From assembly GCA_021157585.1 (NCBI GenBank), contig JAGGWH010000081.1, positions 1-50,600 on the forward strand: DNA of 50,600 nucleotides, written 5' to 3'. Made by a program: the position numbers and the translations under genes. The notes under the pieces were generated by a model that was not told the origin of the DNA, did no database searches, and worked only from the letters and a program-made list of their open reading frames with translations. Shown here one piece after another: positions 34,201 to 43,117 of this stretch (position 1 is its first letter; the number at the start of each line of letters is the position of its first letter). The stretch comes from Bacteroidales bacterium. Lineage in GTDB: Bacteria > Bacteroidota > Bacteroidia > Bacteroidales > UBA12170.

Positions 34201-37146
34201 ATGATGAAAATTAAAGGCATAAAATCAATGAATAATTTTTTCGCGTTTTTATTTCGCTTATTCAGGATAAAAAACCTGACTGTATATCAACTTACTCTTA
34301 GTACACTTATTATTACTACTGTTTTTACTGTTGGACTAATTTTTACGGTTTGGACTTATACCGAAACTCTTAGAGTTAAAAGCAGAGTAAAAGCATTAAA
34401 AAAGACTTCGTTTAATCAACAAAAAGAAGAATTAAAAACTGAGGTTAAGCAACTTATTTTCTATTTGGAATATATACAGAGAGACACTGTTTATTATACA
34501 ACAGAAGAACTAAAAAATAAAGCTTTATTATATTTTGAAAATATACGTTTTGGAAACGATGGCTATGTCTTTATAAATACTTACGATGGTTTTGCCCTTC
34601 TCTTTGACGGACAAAGAGTGGATAAAATCAAAGATGTTAACGATCTTACAGATCCTTCCGGTTTTAAAATTTTCAAAAAAGAATTAGAATTAGCAAAGCT
34701 CCCCGATGGAGGCTATTTCCAATATTTATTTAAGAAAATTTATGATGATAAGCCTTACTCTAAACTCTCTTATGTTATAGGTTTTAATAAGTGGAAATGG
34801 ATAGTTGGAACAGGTGATTACCTTGATAATATTGAAGAGGAAATAGCCCTATTGGAAAAGGATTTGGAAAAGGATATGCATCGTAATATTTTTACCGCTT
34901 TGGGTATTTTAATGGTGATTTTAGTGATTCTAATTTTATTGGCCTGCTGGCTTGCTCATTGGATACAAGATCAGTTTAATAAATTTGTTCTTATTCTAAA
35001 ACCATCATCCTTAAATGAGGGTGATAATCTATCTATTGACGATATTTTTATTCGTGAATTAAAAATAATTGGACTCGAAATAATTCAAGCTGAAGAGTTA
35101 GCCAAAAAATTTGGAGATATTATCAATCATTCCTTGAATGAAATATATATTTTTGATCAAAACAACTTGAATTTTATTCATGCAAATCACGGAGCAATAA
35201 AAAATTGCGGCTATTCCTTGGATGAGTTGAAGCTTATGACACCTCTCGATTTGAAGTCGGAATTAAATTATCAACAATTTATGAATTTGATTGCACCATT
35301 GATTGAGAAAAAAACAAATCATATTCATTTTGAAGCCATTCATCAACGAAAAGATAAAACTCTTTACCCTGTAGATATTAACCTTACACCTTCTCTTTTT
35401 AATGACAAACCTGTTTTTGTTGCTTTTGTATACGATATTACTGAAAGAAAAGAAGCAGAAACTAAATTGCAGTTAAGTCAGCAACGCTATTCCAATCTTT
35501 TTGAAAATGCACCCATATCTTTGTGGGAAGAAGATTTTACCGATTTAATAGAATATCTGAATGCTCAATTAAAAAAGTATAAGCTTCCTATAGAAGAGCT
35601 TTTTGAAAAACATCCAAATATTTTGCCTGAGTGCGCATCTTTAATTAAAGTAGTTAATGTAAATAATAAAACTATAGAACTTTTTGAAGCCCAAAATAAG
35701 GAGGAGTTATTAGGTAATTTGAATATTCTATTTACCGAAGCATCTTTTTCTGTTTTTAAACAAAGTCTTTTAGCTCTATATAGAGGGGAAAAATATTTTA
35801 GTAGCGAAGGAGAAAACCGTTCTATAAAAGGAAAAAAACTTAATGTCCTCTTGCGTTGGTCTTTCTTGTTTAATAACGATAAAGAACTTACACAGAAAGT
35901 AACAGTTTCTATTATAGACGTAACTGAATTGAGAAAAAAAGAAGAAAATCTCAATGCTAGCGAAGCGCTATTTCGCAATATTGTAGAATATTCTTTTGAA
36001 GCTATAGGATTAATTGATAACAATTATACATTTACCTATGCCAATAATAATTTAGCAAAACTTTTTGGCTATCCTTTAAATGAAATAATAGGCTTTAACT
36101 TTAAAAAATTCCTATCTGCAGAAAGTTTGGACTTGGTTGTAGATAGATATAGACGCAGACAAAAAGGAGAAAATGTTCCACCACAATACGAAATAATTCT
36201 TTTAACGAAAAATGGTAAGAAAGTTTATGCTAAGCTATCGTCATCGGTTATTTTTAGTAAAGGTAAAAGTCTTCAAACTCTTGTTCAGCTTATTGATAAT
36301 ACCGAAGGTAAAAAAATAGAGGAAGAGCGTAAAAGATACCGTTTACAGTTGGAAAAAACAGTGGAAGACAAAACTTTCGATTTAAAAGAAAGTCAAGTGG
36401 CACTTTTAAATTTAGTAGACGATTTGAACATAGAATCGAAAAAATTGATGAATGCAAACAAACGTCTTGAAGAAATTAACGAAGAGCTCGAAACGTTTAC
36501 CTATTCTGTTTCTCACGATTTAAAAGCACCACTTCGAGGAATTGACGGCTATAGTCAGCTATTACAAGAAAGTTATAATAATGACTTAAGCTCGGAAGCT
36601 CAAGGGTTTTTAGCAAACATCAGAAAAAGCACTCAGCAAATGAATGTTCTTATAGAAGATTTGCTAAGCTATTCTCGTATGGAGCGTCAAATGTTTTTAA
36701 ATGAAGATGTTAAGCTTAAAGATTTAATCGATAATATTTTTGAATTTTATATTAAAACAACTCATAAGGCTACATTTATTAATAGTGTATCCGAAACACT
36801 CATTATAAAAGCGGATAACGAAGGTTTAAAATTAGTGCTTAGGAACTTAATAGATAATGCGGTTAAATTTTCTTCAGAAGGTAAAAAAACCAAAATAGAG
36901 ATTGGATGTATCGAAAAGGATACGCATTGGATTATATTTGTAAAAGATAATGGTATAGGTTTCAATATGAAATATCACGATAGGATATTTAAAATATTTC
37001 AACGTTTGCATTTAGCCGAAGAATATGACGGAACAGGTGTAGGCTTGGCCATAGTTGCAAAAGCAATGCAGAGAATGAACGGGAAAATTTGGGCAGAAAG
37101 TGATATTGGAAAAGGAAGCTGTTTTTATTTGGAGATTGGGAAATAA
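34201..37146 (+). CDS. Cache/multi-PAS sensor histidine kinase
   Basis: Domains in order: membrane helix (residues about 30-52); single-Cache extracytoplasmic sensor (GNDGYVFINTYDGFALL, GFNKWKWIVGTGDYLDNI; about 60-220); membrane helix (about 233-256); and PAS domains at about 305-420, 425-580 (with an insertion) and 590-715. A coiled coil follows, then HisKA with the phosphorylated His772 in SVSHDLKAPLRGIDGYSQLL. The HATPase domain has N-box LVLRNLIDNAVKFS, G1 VKDNGIGFN and G2 GTGVGLAIVAKAMQRM. The SHDLKAPLRG variant is typical of phytochrome-like and Rcp1-coupled kinases, which fits the Rcp1-like receiver gene that follows. Small Cache domains often bind organic acids. Confidence 0.93.
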   Translation: MMKIKGIKSMNNFFAFLFRLFRIKNLTVYQLTLSTLIITTVFTVGLIFTVWTYTETLRVKSRVKALKKTSFNQQKEELKTEVKQLIFYLEYIQRDTVYYTTEELKNKALLYFENIRFGNDGYVFINTYDGFALLFDGQRVDKIKDVNDLTDPSGFKIFKKELELAKLPDGGYFQYLFKKIYDDKPYSKLSYVIGFNKWKWIVGTGDYLDNIEEEIALLEKDLEKDMHRNIFTALGILMVILVILILLACWLAHWIQDQFNKFVLILKPSSLNEGDNLSIDDIFIRELKIIGLEIIQAEELAKKFGDIINHSLNEIYIFDQNNLNFIHANHGAIKNCGYSLDELKLMTPLDLKSELNYQQFMNLIAPLIEKKTNHIHFEAIHQRKDKTLYPVDINLTPSLFNDKPVFVAFVYDITERKEAETKLQLSQQRYSNLFENAPISLWEEDFTDLIEYLNAQLKKYKLPIEELFEKHPNILPECASLIKVVNVNNKTIELFEAQNKEELLGNLNILFTEASFSVFKQSLLALYRGEKYFSSEGENRSIKGKKLNVLLRWSFLFNNDKELTQKVTVSIIDVTELRKKEENLNASEALFRNIVEYSFEAIGLIDNNYTFTYANNNLAKLFGYPLNEIIGFNFKKFLSAESLDLVVDRYRRRQKGENVPPQYEIILLTKNGKKVYAKLSSSVIFSKGKSLQTLVQLIDNTEGKKIEEERKRYRLQLEKTVEDKTFDLKESQVALLNLVDDLNIESKKLMNANKRLEEINEELETFTYSVSHDLKAPLRGIDGYSQLLQESYNNDLSSEAQGFLANIRKSTQQMNVLIEDLLSYSRMERQMFLNEDVKLKDLIDNIFEFYIKTTHKATFINSVSETLIIKADNEGLKLVLRNLIDNAVKFSSEGKKTKIEIGCIEKDTHWIIFVKDNGIGFNMKYHDRIFKIFQRLHLAEEYDGTGVGLAIVAKAMQRMNGKIWAESDIGKGSCFYLEIGK

Positions 37147-37402
37147 AACTTTGTAGCTTAGAGGTAAAAAAACAATCTACAATAAAACCTTAGCGACTTA
37201 GCGAGAAATAATATCACGCAGAGACGCAGAGACGCAAATAAAAAGACAGAAGATATAGACGCAAAGAAAAAGACAGAAGATATAAATAATAAAAAACTTA
37301 GTGTCTTAGGGGTAAAAAAAGACAAGCCATAAAGACACTATGGCACAAAGAAAAAATAGTAAATAGCGTAGATTTAGAGATTAAATAACAAATCCCAATA
37401 AA
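37147..37402. repeat. Intergenic patch made of short repeat-like motifs
   Basis: No gene is seen in these 256 bases. The sequence is built of phrase-like motifs: CTTAGCGACTTAGCGAG, CACGCAGAGACGCAGAGACG, CTTAGTGTCTTAGGGG and AAAGACACTATGGCACAAAG. It also holds a 27-base direct repeat in two adjacent copies (37231-37257 and 37258-37284) that differ at one base. From general experience such 'cgcagagacgcag' and 'cttagtgtcttag' phrases recur in intergenic DNA of many Bacteroidota and other phyla; their function is not known to me. Confidence 0.6.
37231..37284 (+). repeat. 27-base tandem direct repeat, two copies
   Basis: Each unit starts GACGCAAA and ends AAAAAGACAGAAGATATA; the two units are adjacent and differ only at the ninth base (T or G). 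They lie inside the repeat-like intergenic patch. Confidence 0.85.
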
Positions 37403-37834
37403 ATGACAAAACAATACAATAGTTATCCAATTTTACTTGTTGAAGATAACCCGGTAGATGTTGATTTGACTTTACGAGCATTTAAAAAACGTAATTTAAA
37501 CAATCCTATTCAAGTTGCGCGCGATGGGGAAGAAGCCCTCGCCTATATTCAGAAATGGGATAACGGAGATCAAGTTCCGGTTGTTATCTTACTCGATTTA
37601 AAAATGCCAAAAGTAGAGGGTTTAGACGTACTTAAAGCCCTTAAGACTCATCATAAGTACAAGACAATACCAGTAGTAGTTCTTACAACCTCATCTGACG
37701 ATAAAGATATCGAAAAAGCATATAAACTTGGAGTAAATTCGTATATTGTAAAACCTGTAAACTTCGATAAATTTATGGATGTTGCAGATCAAATACAGTT
37801 ATATTGGAACGTTCTAAATGAATCGTTGATTTAA
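37403..37834 (+). CDS. Single-domain response regulator, Rcp1-like
   Basis: The 143-residue protein is a lone receiver domain: acidic pair in LLVEDNPVDVDLTLRAF, phosphoacceptor Asp65 in VVILLDLKMPKVEGLDVL, the switch threonine in VVLTTSS, and the conserved Lys in NSYIVKPVNFDKF. The long alpha1-beta2 region (FKKRNLNNPIQVARDGEEAL) is typical of Rcp1-type regulators that serve phytochrome-like or PAS-rich kinases. With no output domain it probably passes phosphate between proteins. It follows the Cache/PAS kinase and precedes a kinase with two receivers, so it may be an intermediate in a relay. Confidence 0.92.
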   Translation: MTKQYNSYPILLVEDNPVDVDLTLRAFKKRNLNNPIQVARDGEEALAYIQKWDNGDQVPVVILLDLKMPKVEGLDVLKALKTHHKYKTIPVVVLTTSSDDKDIEKAYKLGVNSYIVKPVNFDKFMDVADQIQLYWNVLNESLI

Positions 37835-37878
37835 TATTTTAAAAATGTTTTAAATTTTAATAGCACCAGATAATCCCA

Positions 37879-39789
37879 ATGAAAAAGATACTTTTACTTG
37901 AAGATAATATAATTGATATTGATTTAATAAGTAGGGAAATAAAAAGTTATTGGCCTGATGTTGATTTAGTAGTTGTAAGTCGAATAGCAGATGCTAGAAA
38001 ATTACTTATGGGCGAAGAAATATTTGATATAGCTCTTTTCGATTTAAAATTACCCGATGGAGATGGCATGAGTTTGCTTATTGATCTTAGATTAAACAAA
38101 TACTCTTCTCCTATTATTATTCTTACGGCATCCGGTTCTGAAGAGTTGGCAATATCAGCTTTAAAATCAGGAGCGAACGATTATATCTCAAAGAAACCGG
38201 GCTTTTATAAAAAAATTCCTCAACATATAGAGTTTACCTTAAAACAAGTTAGAGAAAATCAGCAAAGCCTGAAAGTTTTGTATGCAGAACATCATAAAAG
38301 TGATGCTGATCTTACATATCGTTACTTAAAACAACATGCTCCCCATATTCATTTAACTCAAGTTTTTACCGGAGACGAAGTGTTGGAACACTTATCAAAT
38401 AATAGGAATGCCATTTGCGATTATGATGTGCTTATGCTTGATTATAACTTATCAGGATTAAATGCTTTGGAAATAAGTAAGCAAATCCGACAGGAGCAAA
38501 AGCTTTCAATTGCTATTGTAATTGTAACGGGTCATGGTGATGAAGATGCCGCAGTAGAAGCTCTTAAAATTGGTGTTGATGATTATCTTGTTAAGCATAA
38601 AAATTATTTATTTCGGTTACCATCCGTTTTAACAAGTGCTTATCGCCGAAGAGAACTAGAACGTCAGCAGATAATTATTAAAAAAAGCGAAGAACGGTTT
38701 AAACGTTTGTTTGAAAGCCTTGGTGACGCTGTATATGTTACTCAAATTGGAGGTAAAAATATTGGCGATATATTGGAAGTTAATCCTGCAGCTATTAAAC
38801 AGTCGGGTTATTCAAGAAATGAATTATTAAAAATGAATATTATTCGTGATCTTGCAGTACCAAATTCCGGTACCGAGATAAGTTCAGAAGATTCGGATAA
38901 TAAATTACTCTCGGGAAAAACAGTATCTTATGTTGAGAAAAAAAGAAGAAAAAACGGAGAAGAATATTGGACGGAAATAATAATAACTCCCATTGAATTT
39001 AAAGGGTATCTTGCGGGCTTATCAATAAATAGAGATATTACAGATCGTAAAATACAAGAAGAAAAACTCATAATAGCCTTAGATGCAGCTAAAGAAGCCG
39101 ATCGTATTAAAACGGCTTTTTTAGCAAATATGTCGCATGAATTACGAACTCCTCTAAATGCCATTATTGGTTTCTCCGATTTAATAGATATTAATACCGA
39201 TCCTAAAGATAGTGCGGAATTTGCAAAACATATAAATAGAAGCGGTTTAAGTTTATTAGATATTGTAGACGAAATTTTTGAAGTTACCTTAATTGAGCGT
39301 GGTCAGCTAAGTATTAACAAAACACAAAAGCCTGTCTATGTTTTTATAGATGATATTTATCAAACAGTCTTAAACCGACAAAAAAATCTCGGATTATCAA
39401 AGGTTATTATAGAGAAAGAAATGAATGGGATAGACCAATATACCATTGCCTTTACTGATTTTAATATATTGAGACAGGTATTTATAGCTTTATTTAGTAA
39501 CGCACTTAAATTCACATCCGAAGGCTTTATACGTTTTGGTGTTTTTTCTTCCGAAAATAAAAATGAGTTGGTGTTCTTTGTTAAAGATACAGGAATAGGC
39601 ATTCCAAAAGAAATGCATGAAAAGATTTTTGAACGCTTTCGGATAGGGGATGAATCGCGAACCAGAAAATATTCGGGTATAGGTATAGGATTATATATAA
39701 GCTATAGGCTTATAAATATTTTAGGTGGTAAAATATGGGTGGAAAGTGAATTAGGAAAAGGAAGTACATTTTATTTTTCTATTCCTTAA
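37879..39789 (+). CDS. REC-REC-PAS hybrid histidine kinase
   Basis: The cytoplasmic 636-residue protein has two N-terminal receiver domains (about residues 1-120 with Asp55 in ALFDLKLPDGDG, and about 133-255 with Asp188 in VLMLDYNLSGLNA). A PAS domain follows (about 270-390), then HisKA with His420 in FLANMSHELRTPLNAIIGFS. The HATPase domain has N-box FIALFSNALKFTSEG, VKDTGIGIPKEMHEKIFERF and SGIGIGLYISYRLINILGG. No membrane segment is seen. Receivers at the N-terminus suggest that phosphorylation by another kinase controls this one, so it is placed below the Cache/PAS kinase in a likely relay. It is followed 35 bases later by another receiver gene. Confidence 0.92.
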   Translation: MKKILLLEDNIIDIDLISREIKSYWPDVDLVVVSRIADARKLLMGEEIFDIALFDLKLPDGDGMSLLIDLRLNKYSSPIIILTASGSEELAISALKSGANDYISKKPGFYKKIPQHIEFTLKQVRENQQSLKVLYAEHHKSDADLTYRYLKQHAPHIHLTQVFTGDEVLEHLSNNRNAICDYDVLMLDYNLSGLNALEISKQIRQEQKLSIAIVIVTGHGDEDAAVEALKIGVDDYLVKHKNYLFRLPSVLTSAYRRRELERQQIIIKKSEERFKRLFESLGDAVYVTQIGGKNIGDILEVNPAAIKQSGYSRNELLKMNIIRDLAVPNSGTEISSEDSDNKLLSGKTVSYVEKKRRKNGEEYWTEIIITPIEFKGYLAGLSINRDITDRKIQEEKLIIALDAAKEADRIKTAFLANMSHELRTPLNAIIGFSDLIDINTDPKDSAEFAKHINRSGLSLLDIVDEIFEVTLIERGQLSINKTQKPVYVFIDDIYQTVLNRQKNLGLSKVIIEKEMNGIDQYTIAFTDFNILRQVFIALFSNALKFTSEGFIRFGVFSSENKNELVFFVKDTGIGIPKEMHEKIFERFRIGDESRTRKYSGIGIGLYISYRLINILGGKIWVESELGKGSTFYFSIP

Positions 39790-39824
39790 CAAATAAAATT
39801 ATAGCAGATAAACAATAGGTTATT

Positions 39825-40205
39825 ATGGGAAAAGAGATTGTTATTTTAATAGTAGAGGATGAGTCGCTTAATACAGAGCTTTTTGAAGTGCTTTTAAAGC
39901 GTAAGAACTTATCTTATTTGTTAGCTGAAGATGGGCTGGAAGCATTGGATATGTTTGAAAAACATCCCGAAATAGACTTAGTTCTATTGGATATAAAAAT
40001 ACCTAATTTGAATGGCGAAGATGTACTTGTAAAAATGAAAAAACTTCGACCTGATATTCCTATTGTTGTTCAAACAGCCTATGTTTTTGAAGAAGACAAA
40101 AAACGTTTTTTTGATATTGGAGGCGATGATTATATTTCTAAACCTATAAATAAAGAGCTTCTTTATGATATTTTAAGTCGTTGGCTGAATATTGATATAA
40201 AGTAG
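39825..40205 (+). CDS. Single-domain response regulator, CheY-like
   Basis: The 126-residue receiver has acidic residues in IVEDESLNTELFEVLL, phosphoacceptor Asp56 in LVLLDIKIPNLNGEDVL, the switch threonine in VVQTAY, and Lys in DYISKPINKELL. The sequence resembles the receiver module found at the C-terminus of hybrid kinases, so it may be a detached output receiver for the REC-REC-PAS kinase 35 bases upstream. It has no output domain. It is the last gene of the five-gene signalling cluster and converges with the HPr-kinase-like gene. Confidence 0.9.
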   Translation: MGKEIVILIVEDESLNTELFEVLLKRKNLSYLLAEDGLEALDMFEKHPEIDLVLLDIKIPNLNGEDVLVKMKKLRPDIPIVVQTAYVFEEDKKRFFDIGGDDYISKPINKELLYDILSRWLNIDIK

Positions 40206-40275
40206 ATACATTGGTATTTTCCTGAATAACTACCGTTTATTATTAACGAAATGTACTGTGTTAAAAACAAGTAAT

Positions 40276-41388
40276 TTACTGCGAAATCAAGCTTTTAACA
40301 GCAAATACCATTTTTTGATTATCAGAATAACGCAAACTATAAATGGGTATTTTAGCTATCCAATCTAAAAAGAAACGCGCATTTTTTTCTTCTGGCGAAA
40401 GCCAAGCATCCACAACTAAATACTGAAAAGCTTTATGTCTGTCCATCTTTCTTAATTCAAAATCCACATCTTTGGTAAACTGAATAAAAACCAAGGCTTT
40501 TATTTTTCTTGGACTATTTTTTATAAAAGATGGTGCTAAATACCTAACCGTTTTGTTCATTGCTTTCAACTCATATTCTTTAGCTTTCAAGAGCTCGGGA
40601 AAGCGTTTTGATAAAAACTCTAAAGCTTGTTTTTTAACCGATATTGCTGCGGGAAATGTTAGAACCTTGGCATTAGTATCAATAGGGACAAAATCATCTG
40701 CAATAAGCGATAATCCGCTTGCTAAAGCAATAGCCGAAGCTGTACTTTTTCCGTTTCCCGAATCACCTAAAAATAAAACACTATTTTTATCATCGCCAAT
40801 GGCAGATGCATGTAAAACACCTAACCAATCGTTTTCTTTTTTTGCATAGGCATAATTTAGCAATGTCATAAACACCTGTCCTTTTAAAATATGATCTTCA
40901 TTAAAAGCCCAAGAACCTATACCATTTTCATTAACAAATAGGTGATAAGCATTATGACTCACAAAAATTTTAAGCACTATGGGATTCTCTATTTTTTCGG
41001 TATTTTGCAGATGAGCAAATAGCGGATGAAACATAGTCTCAATTTTTGCATCGCCATAACAAAACTCAAAATTTGATGCTTGAAAAGAGTAAGTGTAGCG
41101 ACTAAAAAAAACAGTTTCAGCCCTTATGCCTTCTGCTAATTTATTTCGCTCTTGTGGTTCTCTTGTTAACTCTTCAGTAGTAATTTCATTAATAGCTTTT
41201 ACACTTTCCGATGCTTCTTCTACAGAAATATTAAATTTCTTGGCACACCACTCCATGGGGAGTATTGTTGATTTTTGTATTTTATCAAAAACTAAAAAAG
41301 CCTCTTCTTCCAACTGCAAATATGTATTTGCTTTTTTAAACCAAATCCATCTTTTGTTTTCTACTTCTTTTACTAAATAATCTGCCAT
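40276..41388 (-). CDS. HPr-kinase/PEP-carboxykinase-like ATPase with N-terminal PqqD-like region
   Basis: The start is set at MADYLVKEVENKRW (370 residues). The frame stays open to 41478, but that would run across a terminator and into the tRNA gene. The C-terminal half carries the HprK/PEPCK-type nucleotide-binding core: VLHASAIGDDKNSVLFLG, Walker A GDSGNGKST (about residues 206-214), and the LIADDFVPID acidic loop after it. The first 100 residues (YLQLEEEAFLVFDKIQKST) look like the helical PqqD-type peptide-binding module. Similar HprK-like proteins occur near peptide-modification genes and as orphans. No HPr or peptide gene lies nearby, so the substrate is unknown. ATP-dependent phosphorylation is inferred from the fold. 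Confidence 0.7.
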   Translation of the reverse strand: MADYLVKEVENKRWIWFKKANTYLQLEEEAFLVFDKIQKSTILPMEWCAKKFNISVEEASESVKAINEITTEELTREPQERNKLAEGIRAETVFFSRYTYSFQASNFEFCYGDAKIETMFHPLFAHLQNTEKIENPIVLKIFVSHNAYHLFVNENGIGSWAFNEDHILKGQVFMTLLNYAYAKKENDWLGVLHASAIGDDKNSVLFLGDSGNGKSTASAIALASGLSLIADDFVPIDTNAKVLTFPAAISVKKQALEFLSKRFPELLKAKEYELKAMNKTVRYLAPSFIKNSPRKIKALVFIQFTKDVDFELRKMDRHKAFQYLVVDAWLSPEEKNARFFLDWIAKIPIYSLRYSDNQKMVFAVKSLISQ

Positions 41389-41411
41389 TTGTTTTTGATT
41401 CTTTTTTACAC

Positions 41412-41443
41412 AAAAAAAGGCCATCCTTTTAAGACAGCCTTTT
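41412..41443 (-). terminator. Intrinsic terminator of the tRNA-Gln gene
   Basis: On the minus strand AAAGGCTGTC pairs with GGATGGCCTTT (10 pairs with two G-U wobbles) and is followed by a run of seven T residues. It stands 28 bases past the tRNA 3' end and before the chosen start of the HprK-like gene. Confidence 0.72.
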
Positions 41444-41470
41444 AATCCTTTAATCTTCCTTGTTTTTTGT

Positions 41471-41542
41471 TGACCCACTAGGGCTCGAACCTAGACTCTT
41501 CTGCACCAAAAACAGACGTGTTGCCAGTTACACCATGGGTCA
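41471..41542 (-). tRNA. tRNA-Gln, anticodon TTG
   Basis: The 72-base minus-strand sequence folds as a full cloverleaf. The acceptor is TGACCCA with TGGGTCA. The D-arm is GTGT with ACAC. The anticodon stem is TCTGT with GCAGA around loop TTTTGGT (anticodon TTG, reading CAA), and the T-arm is CTAGG-TTCGAGC-CCTAG. The U1-A72 pair is characteristic of glutamine tRNA. The CCA end is not encoded. A TATCTTTG box 17 bases upstream and a terminator downstream suggest an independent transcript. Confidence 0.95.
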
Positions 41543-41558
41543 ATTGCGAAATGCGAGG

Positions 41559-41566
41559 CAAAGATA
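41559..41566 (-). promoter_or_regulatory. -7 box of the tRNA-Gln promoter
   Basis: The minus-strand sequence TATCTTTG matches TAnnTTTG exactly and ends 16 bases before the mature tRNA 5' end. The -33 element is not clear. Confidence 0.6.
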
Positions 41567-41645
41567 CATTTTTTTTGAAAAAGGTAAAGAAAAAAAAGAA
41601 AAATAAAGTAAATATTTTTTGCCTGAACCTTAAAATTATTTTCTA

Positions 41646-42161
41646 CTAAACAGCAGGCTTAGCAAGTGCCACAGCTGCTAAAGCAGCCATTTCTTTGTCA
41701 AAATGGAATAAGCCTCCCTGACTATTTCCTGCTAATTTCAGCTTATCTAAAATATCGCGTGCTCCGGCTTCTTCTTCAACTTGTTCCTGAATATACCATT
41801 GTAAGAAATTAGATGTTAAGTAATCTTTTTCTTGCATACAGACTTCGTACATAGTGTTAATCATGCCTGTAACCTTTTCTTCATGAGCAAGTACTTCACT
41901 AAATACATCAAGAATATTATTCCAATTGTTTTGTGGTGCGAGTAAGCTGTCAGTAATGGCATTACCACCTCTTTCGTTGACGTAATGAACAAGTTTAATC
42001 ATATGCATACGCTCTTCTTCGGCATGTGTATAAAGATATTTTGCACTACCGGCAAAGCCATTTCTTTCGCACCAAATAGCCATTGCAAAATATAAGCGAG
42101 AGGCATGTTCTTCGGCATTAATTTGTTTATTAAGGCTTACTTCAACATTTGTATTTATCAT
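41646..42161 (-). CDS. ftnA: Bacterial ferritin (FtnA-like), non-haem iron storage
   Basis: The 171-residue protein has the ferritin diiron residues at the same numbers as E. coli FtnA: Glu17, Tyr24, Glu50, His53, Glu94, Gln127 and Glu130. The sequence motifs are AEEHASRLYFAMAIW, HAEEERMHMIKL, LAHEEKVTGMI and WYIQEQVEEE. Such proteins assemble into 24-subunit shells that oxidise Fe(II) and store iron. No haem-ligating Met of bacterioferritin is needed or seen. It lies 47 bases downstream of atpG on the same strand, so partial read-through from the ATP synthase operon is possible, though ferritin is usually controlled by iron. Confidence 0.93.
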   Translation of the reverse strand: MINTNVEVSLNKQINAEEHASRLYFAMAIWCERNGFAGSAKYLYTHAEEERMHMIKLVHYVNERGGNAITDSLLAPQNNWNNILDVFSEVLAHEEKVTGMINTMYEVCMQEKDYLTSNFLQWYIQEQVEEEAGARDILDKLKLAGNSQGGLFHFDKEMAALAAVALAKPAV

Positions 42162-42208
42162 TTGTCTTTTTTGATTTTATCTTACTTTTTTAGTTGAATT
42201 TTATGCTT

Positions 42209-43093
42209 TTAAGCACTTTTTAAAGCTTCTGCTCCACCAACAATTTCTAATATTTCACCTGTAATTGCAGCTTGGCGAGCTTTGTTATACTGTAATTTTA
42301 AATCTTTTATTAACTCTGTTGCATTATCCGTTGCTTGAGACATAGCTAACATACGCGCTCCATGTTCGGCAGCAAAAGAATCAAGCAAGGATTTATAAAA
42401 TTGCACTTTTAAAATTGTTGGAATTAATTCCTCAACAATTTCTTCTTTGCTTGGTTCAAACAGATATTCTCTTTGTATTGCATTTCCGGCTTTGTTATTT
42501 TCGGAAGCTACAGGTAATAACTGTTCTGTAGTTATCACTTGAGTTGCGGCATTTTTAAAATGATTGTATATTAAAATAATACGATCGTATTTTTTACTCG
42601 CATAATCTTGCATTAAATCTTCGGCTAAGGGAAAAACATTATCAAAGCTCAGCATATTAAATAATTCATCATTATTTCCAATATACTTAAAATCTTTTTT
42701 TGAAAAATGATCTGTAGCCTTTTTTCCAATAGTCATTATGTCAACATTTCCGGCTGCATTCAAATCAGCATAATCTGTATTGAGCAACTGCTGTGTGGCT
42801 TTAATGATATTGCTGTTAAATGCGCCACAAAGACCTCTGTTAGATGTTATAGGTATAAGTAAAACGTGTTTTAAATCACGTTCTTGCCCGTAAACGCCCT
42901 TGTTATCTTGATCTAAGCTAGCGGTGAGGTTTTGCAAAATTTCATTCAATTTCGCAGCATAAGGACGCATATTGTTAACGGCATTTTGGCTTTTCCTCAA
43001 CTTAGAAGCGGCTACCATTTTCATGGCACTGGTAATTTGTTTGGTTGAGTTAACCGAATCAATACGTGTTCTTACATCTTTTAAACTAGGCAT
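42209..43093 (-). CDS. atpG: ATP synthase F1 subunit gamma
   Basis: The N- and C-terminal helices that form the rotor shaft are both recognisable: RIDSVNSTKQITSAMKMVA at the start and GARMLAMSQATDNATELIKDL followed by YNKARQAAITGEILEIVGG at the end. The central domain has ITSNRGLCGAFNSNII. The 294-residue length is normal. Gamma rotates inside the alpha3beta3 ring and couples proton flow to ATP synthesis. It is the last gene of the atpBEFHAG unit; the beta and epsilon genes are not in this window. Confidence 0.97.
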   Translation of the reverse strand: MPSLKDVRTRIDSVNSTKQITSAMKMVAASKLRKSQNAVNNMRPYAAKLNEILQNLTASLDQDNKGVYGQERDLKHVLLIPITSNRGLCGAFNSNIIKATQQLLNTDYADLNAAGNVDIMTIGKKATDHFSKKDFKYIGNNDELFNMLSFDNVFPLAEDLMQDYASKKYDRIILIYNHFKNAATQVITTEQLLPVASENNKAGNAIQREYLFEPSKEEIVEELIPTILKVQFYKSLLDSFAAEHGARMLAMSQATDNATELIKDLKLQYNKARQAAITGEILEIVGGAEALKSA

Positions 43094-43117
43094 GCGATAG
43101 CAAATTTAATTTTCTAA

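Noticed and set aside
35565-36023. A 152-codon minus-strand reading frame inside the Cache/PAS kinase gene
   Set aside because: It is antisense to a well-supported coding region with clear PAS domains and has no recognisable protein features.
41389-41478. Upstream extension of the HprK-like gene to 41478
   Set aside because: It would cross the tRNA terminator and enter the tRNA-Gln gene.
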